Below, in pieces: positions 54,800-64,000 of a stretch of 64,000 nucleotides of DNA. Location of the stretch: positions 186,001 through 250,000 of the forward strand of contig WIUZ02000001.1 in the NCBI GenBank assembly GCA_015956445.1, in the 5' to 3' direction. This DNA comes from Thelephora terrestris. Taxonomy: Eukaryota; Basidiomycota; Agaricomycetes; Thelephorales; Thelephoraceae. The position numbers and the translations under genes are program-made. Under the pieces are notes generated by a model. The model saw only the letters and a list, made by a program, of their open reading frames with translations, did not search any database and was not told the origin of the DNA. The stretch's first letter is position 1; each line of letters opens with the position of its first letter.

Positions 54800-55804
54800 T
54801 TGAGTTGACCTACCGCCGCACCCTATGTCTATTCTTTCCCTCCAACACCCATCCGTTGCCACGTTTTACTAACGACCAGGAACTCCAGTTGTATCTCTAT
54901 TGTACAAGTTTTGCGACCAATATAATACTGACACCATAATTTCATTGGAAGCCACCATCGGAGTGCCTGTTCAAATACAATCGATCACCCAGCTGCCAAT
55001 CGCACAGTACAGGGTGGGCTTTCGACCGCCAATTACTGGCGTGGGTTTAAATGACAACCGTCTACCTTGCCGCTAGCTCGTACAATCCAGAAATTTCCGC
55101 GTCGACAATTTGGCAAGTTCGTGCCGCGCGGAGCTTTCGCCTGCGCATATCTGCGGTCCTCGCGAGGGTGGGCACCCCATTAGTCAAGCGTACCATTTGG
55201 TATACTAGGTGAGTAGGTGTGTTATATTGCGCGCAAGGCGAGATCGTTGGCGCTGCCCTTGAGCTTTGTCATCTTGCTTGACGACGGTGCAGAAAAAGAG
55301 GCTTCAACAAAATCAACTGAGGAAATACGGAGACTTTGTGAGTGCGGATGACGCAGGCGAACAAGAGCAAGTATGCGCTATTGATACTCCCCAGAGGGTT
55401 GAGCGGGACATTGGCAATGCCTCAGTTGGGGAAATGCTGGTGCCATGGCCAGAAACAACCGTCGTATTGACTTGTGTGCTAGGTATGAATAAGAGATGGT
55501 TGCAAGAGGGGGCTTCCTGTCGTACCGTTTTTTTCGGCAATCCAATCCCTTCGAATATTCGTGGACGGTGTCATACAGAACGTGTTTCCGGTTTCCCAGG
55601 AAAATCAATGCGTGACCACAGTGGAAAGCGTACTCGGATACTATACCCCGATCGAGCTGATTGAACTCGCTGATATTGTTTCCTTCAAGGCGACTGAACC
55701 TATGAGGCTCGTCGGGGAAGTGAAGAGGATAATTTTCTCGGGTTCAAGACCGCAAATACTCGGAGACCGTGAGACTGCAGTACGTGCCGGAAATATTACA
55801 CGAC
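54800..55804. other. Convergent intergenic region, nothing recognised
   Basis: 1,005 bp. Includes a GTTTAAATGAC region and scattered short open frames (55,266-55,664) without protein-like character. Confidence 0.35.
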
Positions 55805-56948
55805 CTAGTAAAAAAGATTTCTTCCCCAAACCTCGTCGGAAGGTACCTCATGGCCGCGACCCAAAACCACCACCCGGCCCCTTTCGACAAACTTTGGCAA
55901 GTACTTACTAAAGTCGGTGTTCTTATCCCACCCACCATTGACGTCCCGAAACGCCACTTCCAGCCTGGGACCGTGCATCGATCGCTCTGCCAGCTCGATC
56001 AAAACGGCATCAAGCTTTGTCCAGTGGGTTTGTTCAACCAACCGCTCGAACCCGTATTGGCTAGCGAGTATTATCTTTTCGATCTTCGTTGAGGTGATGG
56101 ACGAAAGGAGGCCAAGTTTGGCGTCTTTTAGACACAGGGTGGAGGCCTCCAGTTCGCGGAGTTCACGGCAGTGCGAGAGTGTCAAGCAATATCTATCACC
56201 TATGAAAGAATTAAGCTGAGATATCCACGTTTATCACAAACCACGCACCTCTATAACCGCCAAGTAATCTCAAACATTTCACACTTTCCCCAAAAATATC
56301 AACAATACGTTTGGAAAAGTGTGGCCATGTAGTTTGGTGAACGATATTCACGAGGAAAACCTCCTCAAGGGGAACCAGGCTCTGTGCAGGCCACGAGCGG
56401 ACGCGCAGTTTCTTGAAGAGAGTTCGAGAAAGGGGAGGAGTCCGTTCATTTTCCTGAGTGTAGCCGGGGAGAGTAAGAGAGATGCATGTGAGGTTGGGAA
56501 AGTAGTTGATGAGAGCGACGAGTGCGCTCTTTGTGATGTTGCACCCCGCGAGTAAGAGGCGAGAAAGGGTGAATTTGAAAGCGGAGAATGGTTCGATATG
56601 TTCAGTGTACGAGGAAATGGTTGCGAAAACCAAGGTGAGGCCTCTGAGTCGGCAAAATGAGGGGAGATAATCATGAAGGGCGCGATGCACTGGTGTCCGA
56701 TCCGCGATTGTCTGAGATCCGCGATAGTTCAAGTAGCAGACATGCTCCAATAACCTGGTATCGGTTGGCGAGATTCTATCTATCCAATATTGCAAGTTCC
56801 ATTGATTGACATCAACAACCTCGAAGAGACGTTTTTGACTGGGATACATCCACAGTTTTGCGACCAGCGAGCAATTCCGAAGTGCCTCTTTGTCATGTGG
56901 AGGTAGATGGCCAATTATTTCCTCGATCAACTCCGGCGGAAGTTGCAT
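55805..56948 (-). CDS. F-box protein, 364 aa, 2 exons (paralogue of 59,998-61,173)
   Basis: Exons 56,948-56,249 and 56,199-55,805 (365 codons); intron GTGCGT...TTCATAG. The F-box MQLPPELIEEIIGHLPPHDK...LRNCSLVAKLW is at the very N-terminus. Then RLLEHVCYLNYRGSQT, FSAFKFTLSRLLLAGCNIT and a second exon TLSHCRELRELEASTLCLKD. The same intron position and motifs occur in 59,998-61,173. The frame is also open upstream to 57,248, but the F-box marks 56,948 as the probable start. Confidence 0.8.
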
Positions 56949-57340
56949 TGCGAACGCGTCGCAGACAATGCAGAGATGGCTGTCGACCGAGAATGTCAGG
57001 CTGGATGCAGTGGGGGCACAGGCATGCGCGATCAACGTTACCCACCGGTTGATGTTTTCGCCAAAGCTGAATCCGAGCGGGAGGGAGGAAAAGATGATGA
57101 AGGCGATGGAGTGGTGGGATGAGATAGGCTGGAATCCAGCCTCAAATTTCAGAGCGAATTCGGAGGAGGATTTGATGGGGGGGGACTGCTGTTGGGGGGA
57201 CGCTCTGAAATGGATGAGAGCTAGTATGTAGTGAAGGGAGTCGATCATAGTTCTCGGCCCTTATGATTATCGGATTGATTGCAGACTACTACGTGGACCT
57301 TGCTGTCACCCAGAATCCACGAAATCCTCCGTACCCCACG
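56949..57340. promoter_or_regulatory. Divergent promoter of two F-box-type genes
   Basis: 392 bp between the start codons at 56,948 (-) and 57,341 (+). No TATA or repeated motif was recognised. Confidence 0.35.
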
Positions 57341-59015
57341 ATGTTGAACGATATGCCTCCCGAGTTACTAGGCAAGATCTTTGGACACCTCTCAGCCCCA
57401 GATATCATAAGGCTCAAACTGGTTGGTTTGGTGGCCGGAACCACCCATCGTGAATTATCTAACAACATTCCTCCACAAAGGTTAATCATACCTTGCGTGA
57501 CGCGGTTTCCAGCCAGCCACATCTACAGTACAAGTGGGAGCTCGCTACTGCTGGAATGTTGGACAACCCAGACGTTCCAGGGACACTCTCCGATCGGCGA
57601 ACGAGCCTGCGCGCATACCAGTCGGGGCTCGATAATCTGACACCTGTGGGGAGGTCGAGGCTGCCCCTCGGGTTAGCCGATTGGAGCCAAGGATTTCGGG
57701 GTTCTGCGGATATTTTCGTCACATGGACCGAATCGCCGGATACTATGCTTCATTTCTGCAGACCTTCTTCGGCGTCAGGTTGTCGATCCACGAAGGCGTG
57801 GAGTTTCCCGTTGACGTTTCAACCTGGACACATCCTGATTCACCCCCCCTCGGACTTGATCGTCCTCGCGGATGATGCGTAAGTACAGCCTGGATTCCTT
57901 CGCCCATTTTCCCAGCGTAGTATCCCGCTTTGTCTGATAATGATTTGACTGTAGGTCACAACGATTGTACCTGCGCAGCATGACAACTGGGGAGCCCCAT
58001 CCGCTCGCTTCACATGAATGGATTGAGCATGATCTGGAGGCCCTTCAGTTGATTGTCTCCGTCAGCGACCACACGCTTTCCACCAGCGTGCCAGGTCGAC
58101 TGATTTTATGGAACTGGAGAACTGGAACTATGATCTTCGTAAGCTCCGTCTCGTCTGAATCGTTTCTCATGAGGTACCTATATCCTGGGCTAGGATCGCA
58201 ACGATCTTCGGCCCGACTCAATGGCTTTTATCGGAGAGGATCGTTTATTGATTGCTGAAGCTTTGTACACGGAGGGCGTCGCCCCTGCACTGGTTCTACT
58301 TGACATGTCTGGTGTGGGAGAATCTCTCGCCACAGTACACGAGGTGAAATTCGTGTGTGATCTCCGTTATCACGGCAATCGGGTGAGGATCGTGTCAGAG
58401 CAGGGAGGGTACAGCGATATTTCCCAGGTCATCGGTCAAGAAGCTCCGTTTTACCCTGACCCCTCCCGACGGGTTCTCGGTTTGATAATTACCCCGCCCC
58501 ATGATTTGCTCTTCGGGGCGCGGGGTACCTATGTCGTCCGCTCCGAGACCATCCTCAGGCTGGCGAGAGAGAAGGGGGAAGGCGTCATTGAGTGGGACGC
58601 ATGGGGAAAGTACGCCGTCGCGCTGGATATGGACGAAGTCCCTGGTGCGGTTGCAAGGTATTCGATCTCGGGGGGTAGGTTTGTGGGGGTTTACATCAGT
58701 AAGACGACCAATTGGGTGAAGGTCAGGTTGTGGGATGTGAGCCGTGGGAGTCTTCAGCATCCGGGCGTGGGGGTAGATGGGCGCTATGGATTGGATAAGA
58801 AGGCTCGGTTCCGACTCATCGAAGGGCTCGTGCAACTACCGCAGGGCCACAAACAGCTGGGAATGTTGCGGGATACTCTGGTTGTCCTTACCGTGGGTTA
58901 CTCGGAACCTTCTTTGGCTTCGACGTTGATTGACGAATGGATCCGCATTCGCCAGTCCGATGCCAGGTGGGATCTACCAGGGCAGAGAAGATTAGATATC
59001 TTCAACTTCTGGTGA
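57341..59015 (+). CDS. F-box protein with beta-propeller-like C-terminus, 494 aa, 4 exons
   Basis: Exons 57,341-57,421, 57,481-57,878, 57,955-58,138 and 58,194-59,015 (495 codons). The N-terminus MLNDMPPELLGKIFGHLSAP...LKLVNHTLRDAVSSQPHLQY is an F-box. Later strands such as GRLILWNWRTGTMIF, MAFIGEDRLLIAEALY, PALVLLDMSGVGES and VKVRLWDVSRGS look like propeller blades. This type is common in Agaricomycetes and is presumed to be an SCF adaptor; the target is unknown. Confidence 0.75.
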
Positions 59016-59199
59016 AGCGAGCGCCAGAACACGCATGTATCAGCAGGCTGACACAGGCTGGGGAGAGGGAATACTCGTACCTCGCGTCGCCTGGGGCCAC
59101 CACTCAACGCACGTACAGTTAGGATGTTTGATAAAGCGCTCTTGGTTTCCACACGCGCGAAACAAGAGTACACATGAGATTGTTTATCTAACAACCGCC

Positions 59200-59690
59200 C
59201 TAAGCAGGCTTGATAGTATCGCGTTCATGTTCTTCTTGTGATGCCTTGAAGGCGGATTGGTGATCGTCGTCCCGTATCCACGGATCACAAATGCTGAGAT
59301 CTCTAAGATGAGGGAAACAACCGGCAGGTGCGACGAATGAGGTCCACCTAGTCAAAAATCTGGAGAGGGGTAACGACGAAAGCGTGTGTTGGAACGCTGA
59401 GGATAGTGCGAGATGTTCGGGGATGGTTGATATTCTCAATTTTTTGAGGTCGAGGGCTTGGAGTTGGTGAAATGAGGGCAAGTAGCGCGAAGGCGTGGAT
59501 GCAGCAAAAGCGGCCGGGAGTTCCTTCTGACCGCGAAGAAGTAAGTCAACGAACAGACATAGCGAAGTGACACGATTGCCCTCGACCACCGGTAGTTACT
59601 GAAGCTGAAGCTGAAGTACTGAACCGTCGGATACGGGCGAAGAGGAGTCTGCGGCTGGGGTCCAGCCACGATTTCGAGACTAACAAACAC
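59200..59690 (-). pseudogene. F-box gene relic
   Basis: The fragment reads LPSFHQLQALDLKKLRISTI, FQHTLSSLPLSRFLTRWTSF and FPHLRDLSICDPW, resembling the leucine-rich part of F-box genes. A second frame (to 59,690) overlaps. The F-box itself, a start and the C-terminus are missing, so this looks like a broken duplicate within the cluster. Confidence 0.5.
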
Positions 59691-59997
59691 CTCCGCAATT
59701 ACCGCTGACCATATGATGGTAAATAACTGAGGATCCCATCTAGTGTTTCCCCTGGGAGATTCATCCTGGATTGAGGTGAGGGTTTCTCATAAACTCAACC
59801 GGAGCAGGCCGAATCCTCTGATCGGACTAGTAGCTTTGCGATACATCTCATACGACGGCTCAATCGCCTCCATCGCCCCCAACCTCGGCCAAGACAGCAA
59901 CTGGTAAGCGACACCAAGAACCTTATGAATGTGCCCGTACCTCCATTGCCTCCAGGCTGACCCATTCCCATCTACAGTCATCTCTGCGTTCCCCGCG

Positions 59998-61173
59998 ATG
60001 GAACTTCCGCAGGAACTAGTCGATGAAATAATCGACCATTTGCCTCCAGATGACAAAAAATCGCTCCGGAACTGCTCTCTGGTCGCAAAGTCATGGACGC
60101 GCCCCAGTCAAAAATGCCTTTTCGAGGACATTTCTATCGATCAACATAACTTGCAATCTTGGCTGGAGAATATCCCGCCAACTAACATCCTTTTATTGGA
60201 GTATGTCCGCAAGTTATCCTATAGCGAATTCACGACAGGGGAGATTCCAACCACGCATTGCGCCCTCCGTGATCACCTCCCTTCATTGCGCCAACTCAGA
60301 TACCTCAACCTGACTTGCGCCCGCATTTCCTCATGCCTCGAGTATGTCGGACCATTCTCCGCCTTCCAACACACACTCTCTACCATTTCACTGGTGCACT
60401 GTAAAACCACAAAAGGCGGGCTCATCACGCTCATCAACTACTTCCCCAACCTCTCATGCCTAGGTATATCTGCCCTCGGCTACATTCAGGAGAATGACCC
60501 AACACTTCCCCTTACTCGAACCCTCTTCGCGAAGCTGTGCGTCACCACGTGCCCGGCGGGAACCCTGGTTCTTTTCGAAGAACTATCGGGATTGGGGTTA
60601 CGTTTTGAGGAGGTCGTGATCTCTAACACCACTTATGAACCTGAATGGTCGCATTTTTCCAAGCGCATCATCGATATCTTCGGGGGGAGTGTGAAACGTT
60701 TGAACATCATTCGCCCCCATAACGGTGCGTTTGATCGATGCTAAATGCGGACACACCATTACAATCCTTTGGCAGGTAATAGGCATCACTTGACACTCTC
60801 GCACTGTCAAGAACTTCGTGAGTTCGAGGCCTTCACCCTACGCCTAAATCACGGCGAACTGGACCTCCTTTCGTCCATCACCTCCGTAAAGATTGAAAAG
60901 ATAATACTCGCTTACGCATACGTGAACAATCTCCAGGCGGACCATGCCAGCTGGACGCAGCTGGATGAAATTTTGACCAAGCTGGCCGAGAGACCGAAGG
61001 ACAAGCCCTGGCTGGAAGTGGCGTTTCGGAGTATTGATGGTGGGAGGAAATGGGGGTCGGACCTGAGGAAGTACTTGCCAAGATTTGTTCAGAAGGGCCG
61101 GATGACGGTCTTGAGCCCCGAGTACGAGGTATTCTACTCTTCCGATGAGGGTAGGGGAGGAGGTGATCACTAG
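59998..61173 (+). CDS. F-box protein, 374 aa, 2 exons (paralogue of 55,805-56,948)
   Basis: Exons 59,998-60,724 and 60,776-61,173 (375 codons); intron GTGCGT...TGGCAG at the same place as in the paralogue. The F-box is MELPQELVDEIIDHLPPDDK...LRNCSLVAKSW. Then LLLEYVRKLSYSEF, FSAFQHTLSTISLVHCKTTK, and an exon 2 with TLSHCQELREFEAFTLRLNH and KYLPRFVQKGRMTVL. It is inverted relative to the paralogue, with the F-box/propeller gene between them. Confidence 0.82.
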
Positions 61174-61517
61174 GGTTTATATTTCTGGGGGTGAGTACTA
61201 CGGCTTCTACTCCCAGTCACAAGGGTAGCCCGACGTGAGATACCCAGTATCCATATCACAACGTTATCGAGCTCGTGTACATCTCGCGTGCCCCCAGATT
61301 ACCGCAACCTCCGACTTTGGCGAGGATCGCGCGTCGCGGTCACGGCGATATCTATAACCGCGCCTGCGAGTCTCCAACGCGGTTATCGTTCCAATGCACA
61401 TAGAACAGGCGATAAGGTCTCCAAACCCGGCGAAGAGCGTCCTTAAGAACCGCATCCTTCTACTGCGGAAGAGCAGACGAGCTGGTACCCGAGCGGCACT
61501 GTTACAAGGGTGGGGCC
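61174..61517. other. Convergent intergenic region, nothing recognised
   Basis: 344 bp between two stop codons; likely 3' UTRs. Confidence 0.4.
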
Positions 61518-62795
<1,278 letters not shown>

Positions 62796-62942
62796 ACTTG
62801 TGATGGAGGGAGCGGGTAGGGGAGCGGAAGCAATCGAGAAGAAAATCCACGGCACACGCTCAATTTGACTTCCAAACTGGGAAAGGAAAAGTTATCAGAT
62901 AACGCCCAACCACCGCTGACCCTACCGCACGACCTAACCGTC
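62796..62942. promoter_or_regulatory. Short divergent promoter DIM1 / BOL2
   Basis: Only 147 bp separate the two start codons, so the promoters must overlap. No TATA box is seen. Confidence 0.5.
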
Positions 62943-63381
62943 ATGGGAATCCTCATAGAAGACCTCGAGACCGCCATTAAGAACGTTTTCCCAATAACTC
63001 ACCTAGAAATAGAGGATAACTCCTCGGGGTGCGGGGAAAGCTACTCCGTGTTCATCGTCAGCTCCGTCAGTACCAGGTGACTCAGCAAGAATAATGCGGC
63101 CCACTCAAGCACTTTATGGTTTCCTAGGCGTTCGAAGGGAAGACAACCCTGACGCGACATAGGCTAGGTAACATCGCTTCGCGTTGGTGTTGGGACTTGG
63201 TGCTGACAGTGCTTTCCCCCTTACTTTAGTCAACGAGGCGCTCAAGAAAGAAATTGCGATTATGCACGCATTCTCCCAAGTCCGTTTACTATTACCCCCT
63301 AGGGATTGAAGTGACGAAACAGCTTTGCAGCGAACCCTCACTCCTGCTCAGTACGCGGCTCAGAAGACCAATCAACAATAG
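62943..63381 (+). CDS. BOL2: BolA-family protein (BOL2/Fra2 type), 87 aa, 4 exons
   Basis: Exons 62,943-63,065, 63,128-63,167, 63,230-63,279 and 63,331-63,381 sum to 88 codons. The BolA fold shows THLEIEDNSSGCGESYSVFI with the conserved Cys. The RHRLVNEALKKEIAIMHAFS motif carries the conserved His near the end; then RTLTPAQYAAQKTNQQ. No mitochondrial presequence is seen, so it fits the cytosolic Fra2/Bol2 group. That group pairs with monothiol glutaredoxins through a [2Fe-2S] cluster and signals iron status. The last splice site (CTTTGCAG/CGAACC) was chosen because it gives the conserved C-terminus. Confidence 0.88.
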
Positions 63382-64000
63382 CCACGCGACTACTCGGGAA
63401 AGTCGGGAAACACCTCCCAGAGTCGCACCCGAAGTTGAACACACAGTCGAAGTCATGCCTCCTGGTTTCTAATAGTGTTCTTGCAATCATGTACACATCA
63501 TACTGTACTAGCTACTAAGAGCCACCGGATGCTTCGGCCAGGTCAACGATTCCCCTTCCCGCCATCTTTGGGAATAGGCCCCGTCCAGATTATTCAGACC
63601 CTTCGACTAACTTTACACGCGAGGGCAGACATCCTTTGTATGGATAGAGCGTGACTCCCTGGATTGGACCAGGACACGGTCGAGGTCTAAATGCGCATAG
63701 CTGGCCTCAACGCTCTCCATGCCGCGACCGTGCTCCGGAAAGAGATCGGTAGAAGCGAACTAGAGATGCAACGGTTCCAGATGCCATGAAGTTCCAGACA
63801 CGGTCCAGTGATCCACACAATATCTCTGAGTTTCGTCGCTTTAGAGGTCAATCATCGGTCAGATGACGCGTACTGAGGTCTGGCAAGTGAGATTACCGGT
63901 GCAACTTGGTGACAACGACAGCATCAGACTTAACATTCGGGCCGTACACAACGGAAATGTTTTCAGGGTTTTCAGAATCCGGCGCCACCAATTCTACCAT
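63382..64000. other. Right edge of window, nothing recognised
   Basis: 619 bp downstream of the BolA gene. No convincing exon, RNA gene or repeat. Confidence 0.35.

Overview
The window is genomic DNA of a filamentous basidiomycete, most likely an Agaricomycete. The evidence is many GT-AG introns of about 45-60 nt with CTAAC/CTGAC-type branch sites, several F-box genes, a NACHT/WD40 (NLR-like) gene, and housekeeping genes of basidiomycete type (COQ8/ABC1, OPI3, VPS36, DIM1, BolA). It has two halves. Positions 1-28,660 are almost entirely nested mobile and inverted-repeat DNA. Positions 28,700-63,400 are a compact host gene region.

Repeat half. Three kinds of element have LTR-like boundaries: they start TGTCA or TGTGA, end in TGACA or CACA, and are flanked by 5-bp target duplications. 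I call them E-alpha (about 2.4 kb; one spliced gene for a 366-aa coiled-coil acidic protein, P3), E-beta (about 2.3 kb; a divergent gene pair, P1 and P2) and E-gamma (about 2.9 kb without its insertion; a larger P3-like coiled-coil gene, P4). No reverse transcriptase, integrase or transposase is visible in any of them. They are nested reciprocally: E-beta-A lies in E-alpha-A, and E-alpha-B lies in E-beta-B. Two copies of a giant foldback transposon (terminal arms of about 2 kb filled with TTAGGT-like, 16-bp and 18-bp tandem repeats) sit inside P1 of E-beta-A and P3 of E-alpha-D. A smaller CACTA-type foldback splits P4. A 3.9-kb palindrome (14,279-18,185) is centred on a second CACTA-type foldback and runs into two inverted E-alpha copies.

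Host half, in order: a decayed NACHT-WD40 gene (-); F-box/LRR-like gene (-); predicted membrane protein (-); COQ8-type kinase (-); conserved protein of unknown function (+); OPI3 phospholipid methyltransferase (-); NSDHL/ERG26-like SDR (+); a head-to-head pair of F-box paralogues (-/+); mitochondrial 3-RRM protein (-); VPS36 (+); OTU protease (-); unknown protein (+); F-box gene (-); F-box/beta-propeller-like gene (+); F-box relic (-); F-box gene (+); DIM1 rRNA dimethylase (-); BOL2/Fra2-type BolA (+). Exon boundaries were worked out by hand from splice signals, frame and family resemblance. Where exons are listed, their lengths sum to whole codons.

The most interesting part is the set of LTR-like elements that carry spliced genes. 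The two P2 copies differ by about 34 silent and only 7 replacement codons, so the protein has been under selection. P3 in one E-alpha copy and P4 in E-gamma share a homologous intron at non-equivalent positions.
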